From positions 1,484,501 to 1,548,500 of the forward strand of contig NZ_CP152412.1 of assembly GCF_038957035.1 (NCBI RefSeq): a stretch of DNA of 64,000 nucleotides, written 5' to 3'. The notes under the pieces were generated by a model. The model was not told the DNA's origin, did not search any database, and saw only the letters and a program-made list of their open reading frames with translations. Shown piece by piece: positions 53,929-61,707 of this stretch (position 1 is the first letter of the stretch; each line of letters opens with the position of its first letter). Origin of the DNA: Bradyrhizobium sp. B097. GTDB lineage: Bacteria; Pseudomonadota; Alphaproteobacteria; Rhizobiales; Xanthobacteraceae. Made by a program: the position numbers and the translations under genes.

Positions 53929-54702
53929 TCACAGGTCGATGATCCCGAGCGCGATGCTCTTCGCCACCCCGTGCGTCTTGTTGGAGGCCTCGAGCTTGCG
54001 CAGCGCCTGCTTGATGAAGCCTTCCACCGTCTCCGGCGAAATGCCGAGGATCTGCGCGGTGTCGGCCACGGTCTTGCCGCGCGCCGCCCAGGCGATCACT
54101 TCCTTCTCCCGTGCCGTGAGCTTGATGGTCTCGGCGGCGTCGGCGGGCTTGAGAATGGTCGGCGCGTTGCGCTGGTCGCGGTTGACGATGTCCATCGCCC
54201 GCTGCACCCAGTAGATCATCAACAGATGCAGTTCATGGCGATGGCAGATGAACAGTTTGTCGAAGTCGCGCGGCTGGTCTTCCCAGAAGAACACCGTCGA
54301 GCTCGAATGCACGGCGCCGAGCCGGTCGCGATAATGGAAAGGTACCACGAAGCCGTCCTTGAATCCGAACTCGCGGGCGGCATCCATCGTCTTGACCTCG
54401 GGCGCCCGCTTGTGTCCGCTTCGCTCCGGCAGCTTCAGGCTGCTCCAGCTGAACGGCGTGTTGGTGCGTCGCGACCGCGCCAGCGCCGGATCGGCATGGA
54501 CGAACTCGTTCTGCACATACGCCCGCTTCCAGGCGTCGGGAAAGGTGCCGACATGATAGGGCAGATCAAGGTCGGGCCGGCCGGCATCGACAAAGGCGAA
54601 GCCCGAGAAGCCGTAGTTCTGGATGACACGGTGCAATGACGAGCTGAGCTCGTCGATGGTGTCCGACGCCTCGATGGTTGAAATCGCGTCTACCAGGCCC
54701 AT
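53929..54702 (-). CDS. LuxR-family quorum-sensing regulator
   Basis: A 257-residue acyl-homoserine-lactone receptor and transcription factor. The ligand-binding half has Trp58, Tyr62, Asp71, Pro72 and Trp86, at positions equivalent to the conserved contacts of TraR. The DNA-binding half is LTAREKEVIAWAARGKTVAD then TAQILGISPETVEGFI (about 195-230). It is divergent from luxI; a 19-bp palindrome lies 9 bp upstream of this start. In Bradyrhizobium, BjaR and BraR act in this way; which it resembles most cannot be told. Probably controls luxI and the P450 operon. Confidence 0.93.
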   Translation of the reverse strand: MGLVDAISTIEASDTIDELSSSLHRVIQNYGFSGFAFVDAGRPDLDLPYHVGTFPDAWKRAYVQNEFVHADPALARSRRTNTPFSWSSLKLPERSGHKRAPEVKTMDAAREFGFKDGFVVPFHYRDRLGAVHSSSTVFFWEDQPRDFDKLFICHRHELHLLMIYWVQRAMDIVNRDQRNAPTILKPADAAETIKLTAREKEVIAWAARGKTVADTAQILGISPETVEGFIKQALRKLEASNKTHGVAKSIALGIIDL

Positions 54703-54710
54703 TGACTAAA

Positions 54711-54729
54711 ACCCCCGGTTTCCGGGGGT
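54711..54729. promoter_or_regulatory. Lux-box-like operator
   Basis: Perfect palindrome ACCCCCGGTTTCCGGGGGT, with 8-bp arms and a 3-base spacer, between luxR and luxI. It is 9 bp from the luxR start and 53 bp from the luxI start. A LuxR target site is the likely role. Confidence 0.72.
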
Positions 54730-54781
54730 ACCACAGTTAACCCCTTTCGTTCCAGATGTTCCGCATTTGGAGGAAAGGATA

Positions 54782-55438
54782 ATGCCGCATTCATTGGACG
54801 GATATCATGCACTCATCACCAGGGAAGAGCTTGATCCGGCGCATGTCGGGGCGATGTTGCGGCTGCGCAAGCGGCTGTTCGTCGACCATTGCGGCTGGCT
54901 TCTGAGCACGACCGGCGACGTCGAACGCGATCAGTTCGACAGCTGGTATACCGAGCACTGCCTGTTGTTCTCAGGCGCCGAGCTGGTCGGCGGCTTCCGG
55001 GCGATCCGCACCGACTATCCCTATCTGACCAAGTCGGTATTCCCGCAGCTTGCAGTGCGCCGCTTTCCGAGCCGCCGCGACGCCTGGGAAATCAGCCGGT
55101 TCGGCGTGCTGCCTGGTGTCGCGAGGTCGTGGACGGCACGCGTGAATTACGCGCTGATGTTCCGCTTCGCCGAGCTGCGCGGGGCCGCCGCGCTCGTGGC
55201 GCTCGCCGACCTTTCCTACGAGCGCTTTCTCACCCGCATGGAGATCCGCACCCGCCGCTACGGCCCGCCGCAGGTGATCGGCAATGATCGCATGGGCCGC
55301 CCGCTGACGGCGCTCGCCGGAGAAATCCCGCTTGGTCTCGCCGACAATCCCGGCCTGACCAAATTCCTCGACCTTGGACGGCAATTGGAGATTCACGATG
55401 CCTCACATGTTCTCGGACGTTCGAGCATTCCAGCGTGA
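54782..55438 (+). CDS. LuxI-family acyl-homoserine-lactone synthase
   Basis: A 218-residue AHL synthase. The conserved LuxI residues are all present with proper spacing: Arg29, Phe33, Trp39, Asp50, Asp53, Arg73, Glu103 and Arg106. GGAGG at 54769-54773 sets the ATG at 54782 as the start. Family members use S-adenosylmethionine with an acyl donor; Bradyrhizobium synthases are known that use branched or aryl acyl groups (BjaI, BraI), so the signal here may be unusual. The gene overlaps the P450 gene by 41 bp, so they are transcribed together. Confidence 0.94.
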   Translation: MPHSLDGYHALITREELDPAHVGAMLRLRKRLFVDHCGWLLSTTGDVERDQFDSWYTEHCLLFSGAELVGGFRAIRTDYPYLTKSVFPQLAVRRFPSRRDAWEISRFGVLPGVARSWTARVNYALMFRFAELRGAAALVALADLSYERFLTRMEIRTRRYGPPQVIGNDRMGRPLTALAGEIPLGLADNPGLTKFLDLGRQLEIHDASHVLGRSSIPA

Positions 55439-56762
55439 CCCGCTGCGTCTGCTGCTGACGCGCGGCAACGAGGCCGAGCTCGGGCTCGTGCCCCTGCGGC
55501 TCGGTCCTGCGCCCGTCTTTCTGGTGAACGATCCCGATCTGCTGCGCCCGATCCTCAAGGCGCCGGAGACCGACATCGGAAAGGGCAAGCTGATCAAGAA
55601 GCTGACGCCGGTGCTCGGCCGCAGCTCGCTGATGCTGAGCGGCGAGGAGCACAAGCGGCGGCGGACGGTGTTGCAGAAGCACATGGCCAAGGGCAGCGTC
55701 GAGAAATTCCTGCCGCATATGTGCGCCGAGATCCGCGCGGTCGGCGCCAGCCTGGCGCGGCTCGGATCGTTCGATCCGCACCATGTCACCGCGATGCTGG
55801 CGCTGCGGACGATCTGCGTCGCGATCTTCGGCTCCCAGGTGATGTCGTCCGGCGACGAGGAAGCGCTGGTTCAGGCCGTCGGCGTGATCGAGGACGATCT
55901 GGCCGAGGAGATGTTCCGCGCGTTGCCGTTCGGTCCGGTGGCTTGGTACCGGCGCCGGCAGAACCGGGTCTGCGCCAAGCTTGCCATGTCGACGGTGGTG
56001 CAACGCCTGCGCCGCAAGGCGGGCTCGAGCAGCGCGCTGCGCGATCTCGAGGCGCTCGGCCTGAGCGATCGCGATCTCGAGGACGAGATCCTGACACTGC
56101 TGCTGGCCGGCCATCACACCACCGGTTCGACGGCGGCGTGGATGTTCTACCAGATGGCCGCCGATCCCGCTTTGATGGACGACATTGCCGACGAGGCGGC
56201 GGAGTGCCTTGGCGACGACGGCGAGCTGCGACTTGACGCGGTGAAGCGCGCCAATCTGAGCGCGACGTTTGTCAAGGAGGTCTGCCGGCTCTATCCCAGC
56301 GCTTGGTGGTTCTCGCGCGAGGTGATGCAGCCGGTGACGATCGGCGGGCGCGACCTCAAGGTCGGCACCTCGCTGTTGATCTGTCCCTGGCAATTGCAGC
56401 GCGATCCCAGGCATTTCGAGGATCCCGACCGCTTCCTGATGACGCGGCGCTACAACACCGACGCCTACATCCCGTTCGGCGCCGGCCCGCGCGCCTGCGC
56501 CGGGATGGGAGTTGCGATGCTCGAGTTGCAATTGCTCGCGCTCGAGATCGCGGCGGCCTATCGCTTCACCGCCGTCAGCCCGAATCCGGCGCCCTGGCCG
56601 AAAGCCTCGGTGACGCTGATTCCGCCGCCGATGACGATCGACATCGAAGTCCGCGAGCTGCCATCGCGCATCCTGCATCTCGGTGAGGAAGCCGAGCGGC
56701 TGCCATACATTTCATCCGCCAGCGCGGCGTCCATCAGCACATTACAATCGGTATCCCAATGA
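55398..56762 (+). CDS. cytochrome P450 in the luxI operon
   Basis: A 454-residue soluble cytochrome P450. The I-helix oxygen motif is AGHHTTGST (237-245), the K-helix ExxR is Glu294 to Arg297, and the heme ligand Cys367 sits in FGAGPRACAGMG (360-371, FxxGxxxCxG form). GGAG at 55387-55390 precedes the ATG at 55398, inside the luxI 3' end. Redox partners (ferredoxin, reductase) are not in the window. The overlap with luxI suggests it oxidises the autoinducer, its acyl precursor, or a metabolite made under quorum control. Function not established. Confidence 0.93.
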   Translation: MPHMFSDVRAFQRDPLRLLLTRGNEAELGLVPLRLGPAPVFLVNDPDLLRPILKAPETDIGKGKLIKKLTPVLGRSSLMLSGEEHKRRRTVLQKHMAKGSVEKFLPHMCAEIRAVGASLARLGSFDPHHVTAMLALRTICVAIFGSQVMSSGDEEALVQAVGVIEDDLAEEMFRALPFGPVAWYRRRQNRVCAKLAMSTVVQRLRRKAGSSSALRDLEALGLSDRDLEDEILTLLLAGHHTTGSTAAWMFYQMAADPALMDDIADEAAECLGDDGELRLDAVKRANLSATFVKEVCRLYPSAWWFSREVMQPVTIGGRDLKVGTSLLICPWQLQRDPRHFEDPDRFLMTRRYNTDAYIPFGAGPRACAGMGVAMLELQLLALEIAAAYRFTAVSPNPAPWPKASVTLIPPPMTIDIEVRELPSRILHLGEEAERLPYISSASAASISTLQSVSQ

Positions 56763-57019
56763 CCACACACATCACGACGGCCAGCATCGGGCAAAGGGCC
56801 ATGGATCAAGTGCAAATGCGCAGCTTGCGCGACGTCATCGCGGTGTTGATCGAGCAGCGCAGCATCGTGACGGCGGCCGGTGCGACCTTCGCCGCACATC
56901 TGCTCGACCTCGCGATCATGCAGCTCAGGCTCAACGTCAACGATATTTCGGCGGAGGAATTGTCCGGCCTGTCCGACTATGTCGGCGCGGAGTTCAACAG
57001 GGACAAGCCCTCGCATTGA
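56759..57019 (+). CDS. small unknown protein, third gene of the luxI-P450 operon
   Basis: An 86-residue protein whose ATG overlaps the P450 stop as ATGA, so it is coupled translationally. It contains two predicted amphipathic helices: RDVIAVLIEQRSIVTAAGATFAAHLLDLAIMQL and NDISAEELSGLSDYVGAEFNRD. No cysteine, no signal peptide and no recognised family. It might be a stability partner of the P450 or a regulator. An internal ATG (MDQVQ, residue 15) is an alternative start. Real-gene status rests on position and length. Confidence 0.68.
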   Translation: MTTHITTASIGQRAMDQVQMRSLRDVIAVLIEQRSIVTAAGATFAAHLLDLAIMQLRLNVNDISAEELSGLSDYVGAEFNRDKPSH

Positions 57020-57073
57020 TCGCGCGAAGTGGGCATCGGTTCGCGTGAAGAAAACGCGTCAAGACAAGAATCC

Positions 57074-57104
57074 AGAGCTTCGATTCTGATTCAACCGAAG
57101 CTCT
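57074..57104. terminator. Palindrome between the small gene and ybaK
   Basis: Perfect 9-bp arms AGAGCTTCG (57074-57082) and CGAAGCTCT (57096-57104), between convergent genes. It probably ends both transcripts. Confidence 0.55.
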
Positions 57105-57585
57105 AATCCTGCGTCGCCACCAGCGCCTTCATCGTGGCGCCGGCGGCAAGCGCGGCGTCGTTCGGATCGATCTCGATCTGCAGGCCGCGCTGGCCGCCAT
57201 TGACGAACACGGTGACATGGGTGAGCGCGGTCTCGTCGATCGCGGTCGGCACTTTCTTTTTCTGGCCGAACGGGCTGATGCCGCCGACATGGTAGCCGGT
57301 CAGCCGCTCGGCATCGGCCGGGCGCATCATCCTGGCCGACTTGCCGCCGAGGGCTGCGGCAAGCTTCTTCATGCTGACCTCGCAGTCGGACGGCACCACG
57401 GCGCAGACCGGCTTGCCGTCGACCTCCGCCATCAGCGTCTTGAGCATGCGGTTCGGGTCGACCCCGAGCGCCTCCGCCGCCTGCAGCCCGATGCTCTCGG
57501 CGCTGGAATCGTAGACATAGGTGTGGAGCTTGAAGGCAATGCCTAGCTTGCGCAGCGCAATCGTCGCTTGTGTTGAATTGGGCAT
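57103..57585 (-). CDS. ybaK: YbaK/EbsC-family Cys-tRNA(Pro) deacylase
   Basis: A 160-residue aminoacyl-tRNA editing protein of the YbaK type, which hydrolyses cysteinyl-tRNA(Pro) made by mistake by ProRS. The fold shows TQATIALRKLGIAFKLHTYVYD, the MLKTLMAEVDGKPVCAVVPSD strand with the catalytic-region Lys, and the YHVGGISPFGQKKKVPTAID motif, all typical. The ATG at 57585 gives a standard start. A large inverted repeat lies in its 5' region. Cytoplasmic. Confidence 0.92.
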   Translation of the reverse strand: MPNSTQATIALRKLGIAFKLHTYVYDSSAESIGLQAAEALGVDPNRMLKTLMAEVDGKPVCAVVPSDCEVSMKKLAAALGGKSARMMRPADAERLTGYHVGGISPFGQKKKVPTAIDETALTHVTVFVNGGQRGLQIEIDPNDAALAAGATMKALVATQD

Positions 57586-57601
57586 GGTCCGGGCCGGTTG
57601 A

Positions 57602-57648
57602 TACGGCCGAATGATCGCCGCAATGGGCCCGGCGATCAATCGGCCGTA
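57602..57648. promoter_or_regulatory. Large inverted repeat in the ybaK-purA gap
   Basis: Arms TACGGCCGAATGATCGCCG (57602-57620) and CGGCGATCAATCGGCCGTA (57630-57648) pair at 18 of 19 positions around a 9-base loop. It lies 17 bp upstream of the ybaK start. It could be an operator, or an RNA hairpin in the ybaK leader. Confidence 0.6.
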
Positions 57649-57934
57649 CGGTCAGCCCAAGGCGGCGCCAACATTAAATTCCCGCCAGTCCGGAACGGCC
57701 GGGTGCAGCATGGAATTTTCAGGGGATATCAAAGGCTTGTCGCCCCTCTAAAAGGCGCAAACGACCCCCTTCTTGCTTGCGCAGCCGACCCGCTTCCTTT
57801 ATCCGGTAGGCGCCTTGCGTGCGCGCGGCCGGGCGCCGCGGTTTGGGCTGGGCATATCATGCATGGTCGCTGTGGGCGGACGCGTTTTCGCCGCGATCAT
57901 GGTCTCTGAAACACCTGAAGGGAACATCTTCGCA

Positions 57935-59227
57935 ATGGCCAATGTTGTCGTCGTCGGCGCCCAATGGGGTGACGAGGGGAAGGGCAAGATCGTCGACTGG
58001 CTGTCGGAACAGGCCGACATCGTCGTGCGCTTCCAGGGCGGCCACAATGCCGGCCATACGCTCGTGATCAATGGCGAGACCTACAAGCTGGCGCTGCTGC
58101 CCTCCGGCGTGCTGCGCCCGAACAAGCTCGCGGTGATCGGCAATGGCGTGGTGTTCGATCCGCAGGCCTTCCTCGACGAGGTCGCCAAGCTGAGGGGGCA
58201 GGGCGTTGCGGTCGGACCGGACAATCTGCGGATCGCCGAGAACGTCACGCTGATCCTGCCGCTGCATCGCGAGCTCGACTCGCTGCGCGAATCCTCCAAC
58301 GCCGTCACCTCGATCGGCACCACCCGCCGCGGCATCGGCCCGGCCTATGAGGACAAGGTCGGCCGCCGGGCCATCCGCCTGATGGATCTCGCCGATCTCG
58401 ATACCCTGCCGCACAAGATCGAACGCCTGCTGGCGCACCACAATGCGCTGCGCCGCGGCAACAATCTGGAGGAGATCGACGGCAAGGGCATCCTCGCCGA
58501 ACTGACGGCGTTCGCGCCGAAACTGCTGCCGTATGCCGAGACGGTGTGGCGGCTGCTGGATATCAAGCGCCGCGAGGGCAAGCGCATCCTGTTCGAGGGC
58601 GCGCAGGGCGCGCTGCTCGACGTCGACCACGGCACCTATCCCTATGTGACGTCGTCCAACACGGTGGCGGCGCAGGCCGCAACCGGCACCGGCATGGGTC
58701 CGGGCGCAGTCGGCTATGTGCTGGGCATCTGCAAGGCCTACACCACCCGGGTCGGCCAGGGTCCGTTCCCGACCGAGCTGAACGACGAGATCGGCGAGGA
58801 AATCGGCCGCCGCGGCAAGGAATTTGGCGTCAACACCGGGCGCAAGCGCCGGGTCGGCTGGTTCGACGCGATGCTGGTGCGGCAGACCGTTCGTACCTGC
58901 GGAATTGCCGGGCTGGCGCTGACCAAGCTCGATATTCTCGACGGGTTCGACAGCATCAAGGTCTGCATCGGCTACAAGCTCGACGGCAAGGAAATCGACC
59001 ACCTGCCGGCGGGCGAGGGCGCGCAGGCCCGCATCGAGCCGATCTATGAGACCATCGAGGGCTGGAAGCAGCCGACCGCCAATGCGCGGTCCTGGGCGGA
59101 CCTGCCGGCCCAGGCCATCAAATATGTCCGCCGGGTCGAGGAGCTGGTGGGGTGCCCGGTCACCCTGCTTTCCACCAGTCCGGAACGTGAAGATACTATT
59201 CTGGTACAGAATCCGTTCGAGGCTTAA
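57935..59227 (+). CDS. purA: adenylosuccinate synthetase
   Basis: PurA joins IMP and aspartate using GTP, the first step from IMP to AMP; it is cytoplasmic. The 430-residue protein has [11 protein letters not shown] with catalytic Asp13, His41 in GHNAGHT, the IMP loop [30 protein letters not shown] and the nucleotide-binding [14 protein letters not shown]. The ATG at 57935 has GAAGGGA upstream. The next gene starts 35 bp downstream and is probably co-transcribed. Confidence 0.97.
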   Translation: MANVVVVGAQWGDEGKGKIVDWLSEQADIVVRFQGGHNAGHTLVINGETYKLALLPSGVLRPNKLAVIGNGVVFDPQAFLDEVAKLRGQGVAVGPDNLRIAENVTLILPLHRELDSLRESSNAVTSIGTTRRGIGPAYEDKVGRRAIRLMDLADLDTLPHKIERLLAHHNALRRGNNLEEIDGKGILAELTAFAPKLLPYAETVWRLLDIKRREGKRILFEGAQGALLDVDHGTYPYVTSSNTVAAQAATGTGMGPGAVGYVLGICKAYTTRVGQGPFPTELNDEIGEEIGRRGKEFGVNTGRKRRVGWFDAMLVRQTVRTCGIAGLALTKLDILDGFDSIKVCIGYKLDGKEIDHLPAGEGAQARIEPIYETIEGWKQPTANARSWADLPAQAIKYVRRVEELVGCPVTLLSTSPEREDTILVQNPFEA

Positions 59228-59262
59228 CGGGATATTACCTATATCCCACCAATTGTGTGGAA

Positions 59263-60798
59263 ATGGCTGACTACTACCCGCTGATCGCCCGTGCCATCGC
59301 CGGACTGGACCCCAACGCCCCCGGCGAAGCCCGCCGTGCGCTGTATGCGCGGGCGCGGACGGCGTTGATCCAGCAACTCCGCGGCGTGCAGCCGCCGCTC
59401 TCCGAATCCGAGATCACCCGCGAGCGGCTGTCGCTGGAAGAGGCGGTGCGCAAGGTCGAGTCCGAGGCCGCGCAGCGCGCCCGCGAGGCCTCGCGCCCCG
59501 GCGGCGGGGCGGCCCGCAGCAGCGACCCGCTGCGCCGGGCCAATCCCCGTCCGCCCGAGGACAATGCCGCGCGCCCGCGGCCGCCGGCCGAAACCCGCCC
59601 GCCGCGCAATTTGCGCCCCGATGCGCCGCCGCCGGCCCCGCCGCGGCCGCAGAACCCGCAGGTTGCTGCCGGCACCGATACCCGGCCGGCGCCGCCGCGC
59701 CGTGGCCCCGAAGGCGCGCCGCCCCCGACGCCGCCGGCCGCCCCGGGTGTGCGCGGCTTCCGCGACATTACCGCCGACGCCGACGATCTCGGGCGTGCTG
59801 CGGCGCAAGCCAGCCGCAACGCGCGCAAGACCTACGCCAACGTGCCGTCGCCCTCGCCGGAATTCGACCGGCTCGAGCCGAGCCTCGAAAACCGCGGCGG
59901 CGATCCCGAGGCGCCGTATTCCTACGACGAGTCGATCGAGGAGGCGGAGCGCTACGCCCCGCAGCCGCCCCAGGCGCCGCCGCCGCCACGCGCGCGGGTC
60001 AGCAATGCCGAGCGCGAGCCGAAGCGGCCGCGTGTCGGTTCGATGTTCCCGTTCAAGACCGCGATCGCGATCGGCATCCTGCTGATCCTGGTCGGCACCG
60101 GCTTTCTGTTCCACCAGCAGGCCGCCACCCTCGTCAGCAGCCTGTTCAAATCCTCGGCCCCCGTCGAGGCGCCGAAGGACGCCGCGGCGACGCCTTCGAG
60201 CAAGAAGATCACCGACCGCGTCGGCCAGCCGTCGTCGTCCGGCGAGCCGGTCGCTCCGGTGGCGCAGCGCGTGGTGCTCTATGACGAGGACCCGTCGGAT
60301 CCGAAGGGCAAGCAATATGTCGGTTCGGTGGTCTGGCGCACCGAGCAGGTCAAGGGCTCGGGCAACCAGAAGCCCGACATCGCCGTGCGCGCCGACATCG
60401 ACATCCCCGATCGCAAGTTCAAGATGACGATGTCGTTCCGCCGCAACACGGATTCATCGCTGCCGGCGAGCCATACCGCGGAATTGACCTTCATCCTGCC
60501 GCAGGACTTCGCCAATGGCGGCGTCGGCAACGTGCCGGGCATCCTGATGAAGTCCAACGAGCAGGCGCGCGGCACGCCGCTGGCCGGGCTCGCGGTCAAG
60601 GTCACCGACGGCTTCTTCCTGGTTGGGCTCTCCAACGTCGACGCCGACCGCTCGCGGAATTTGCAGCTCTTGAAGGAGCGCTCCTGGTTCGACGTGCCGC
60701 TGGTCTACACCAACCAGCGCCGCGCCATCATCGCGATCGAAAAGGGCGCCCCCGGCGAGCGTGCCTTCAACGACGCCTTCGCGGCGTGGGGTGAGTAA
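59263..60798 (+). CDS. proline-rich single-TM protein downstream of purA
   Basis: A 511-residue protein of unknown function. Residues 1-60 are helical (MADYYPLIARAIAGL, then ALYARARTALIQQL). About 80-250 are proline and arginine-rich and disordered (PRPPAETRPPRNLRP and similar). A TM segment (FKTAIAIGILLILVGTGFLF) is near 264-283 and a folded, probably periplasmic, C-terminal domain follows (YVGSVVWRTEQV, ADIDIPDRKFKMTMSFRRN, FILPQDF). The start is ATG 59263. It is probably in the purA transcript; the pairing suggests a conserved neighbour, but a role is not known. Confidence 0.82.
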   Translation: MADYYPLIARAIAGLDPNAPGEARRALYARARTALIQQLRGVQPPLSESEITRERLSLEEAVRKVESEAAQRAREASRPGGGAARSSDPLRRANPRPPEDNAARPRPPAETRPPRNLRPDAPPPAPPRPQNPQVAAGTDTRPAPPRRGPEGAPPPTPPAAPGVRGFRDITADADDLGRAAAQASRNARKTYANVPSPSPEFDRLEPSLENRGGDPEAPYSYDESIEEAERYAPQPPQAPPPPRARVSNAEREPKRPRVGSMFPFKTAIAIGILLILVGTGFLFHQQAATLVSSLFKSSAPVEAPKDAAATPSSKKITDRVGQPSSSGEPVAPVAQRVVLYDEDPSDPKGKQYVGSVVWRTEQVKGSGNQKPDIAVRADIDIPDRKFKMTMSFRRNTDSSLPASHTAELTFILPQDFANGGVGNVPGILMKSNEQARGTPLAGLAVKVTDGFFLVGLSNVDADRSRNLQLLKERSWFDVPLVYTNQRRAIIAIEKGAPGERAFNDAFAAWGE

Positions 60799-60831
60799 CA
60801 GCTTCAGCGCTCACCTCGTATTCACGCTCTC

Positions 60832-60855
60832 ATCGCCCGGCTGAGTCCGGGCGAT
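60832..60855 (+). terminator. Probable terminator hairpin
   Basis: Perfect 9-bp stem ATCGCCCGG (60832-60840) and CCGGGCGAT (60847-60855) around CTGAGT, 34 bp after the proline-rich gene. No long T-run. Confidence 0.55.
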
Positions 60856-60990
60856 TCCGTATCGCAGCGAAGTCCGGCTGTTGCAGCGCATCGACGCGAT
60901 GATCCCGGAACATTACCGGGCGCTTTCGATTTTCCCTAGAACCGTCGCGTGACTGCGTTACACTCGCCTGATGTCGGGCAGGGGCACGCC

Positions 60991-61425
60991 ATGAAACGCT
61001 ATCTGATCTTCGCAGCCATCGGGCCGTTCATCGGCGGCTTCCTGCTGCTGCTCATGACCACCTATCAGTCCGGCTACTGGACCGAGACCAATGGCGGCGA
61101 AGTGGCGAAGCTGCTCGTCGTGTTCGTGAAGTCGCTGCAGTACAATTATCTGTTCGGCATCGTGCCGTCGCTGATGTTTGGCGCAATCGACGACATCCTG
61201 ATGCACATGCGGCGGATCACGCCGACGGTGCGGATGCTGATCGTAGGTCTCGTGGCGTTCGTCGGCGCGGCGCTGACTTACGCCTCGCACGGCTCCGAAA
61301 GCGGCGCCGTGCAGTTCATCCTCTATGGGCTGGTCGGCTTCATCCCGGGCGTGATCACATCCTGGCTGGCGCACAAATATGCCGAAGAGCAGCACGTGCC
61401 GGCGACGCCGGCATCCCAGCATTAG
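60991..61425 (+). CDS. DUF5413-like small membrane protein
   Basis: A 144-residue protein with four hydrophobic spans (RYLIFAAIGPFIGGFLLLLM, LQYNYLFGIVPSLMFGAIDD, VRMLIVGLVAFVGAALTYA and VQFILYGLVGFIPGVITSWLAH). The NYLFGIVPSLMFGAIDDI segment is typical of DUF5413-type proteins. No function known. The ATG at 60991 has a purine-rich GGCAGGGGC upstream. Alone, with a 282-bp gap to pit. Confidence 0.7.
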   Translation: MKRYLIFAAIGPFIGGFLLLLMTTYQSGYWTETNGGEVAKLLVVFVKSLQYNYLFGIVPSLMFGAIDDILMHMRRITPTVRMLIVGLVAFVGAALTYASHGSESGAVQFILYGLVGFIPGVITSWLAHKYAEEQHVPATPASQH

Positions 61426-61628
61426 GGCGTGTACGCATTGCATTTCGGAAAGCAGAAGTCGCCGGCTTTGACGCGATCGGCGATTTCTGACCGTCGGCGC
61501 AATGAGCGCATCGTCGCCGGACAGGAAGCCGTGTCTAACGCACGGCCGCGGCCGCTCGCGCTATTATAGTAATCTTGTCAATATATTAGGCGCCCGGCTG
61601 CAAATCGCGCGCATCGTCTTTCATGGAA

Positions 61629-61646
61629 CTGTCACATGGGCGTCAT
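61629..61646 (+). promoter_or_regulatory. Pho-box-like site upstream of pit
   Basis: CTGTCACATGGGCGTCAT: two 7-bp half-sites (CTGTCAC and GCGTCAT) separated by 4 bp, matching the PhoB box plan CTGTCAT-N4-CTGTCAT. A second TGTCACATGG occurs at 61663-61672, 33 bp downstream. A CATAGT -10-like hexamer lies at 61652-61657. PhoB control of the phosphate transporter is inferred. Confidence 0.65.
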
Positions 61647-61707
61647 GCAAACATAGTCCCAATGTCACATGGCCGCTTTTGTCCTCCCGCGGCCGTGAGG
61701 GCGATCC

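Noticed and set aside
54782..55438. Assigning luxI to bjaI or braI
   Set aside because: Conserved residues show the family but not which acyl group is used; the divergent luxR and the P450 partner advise against naming it.
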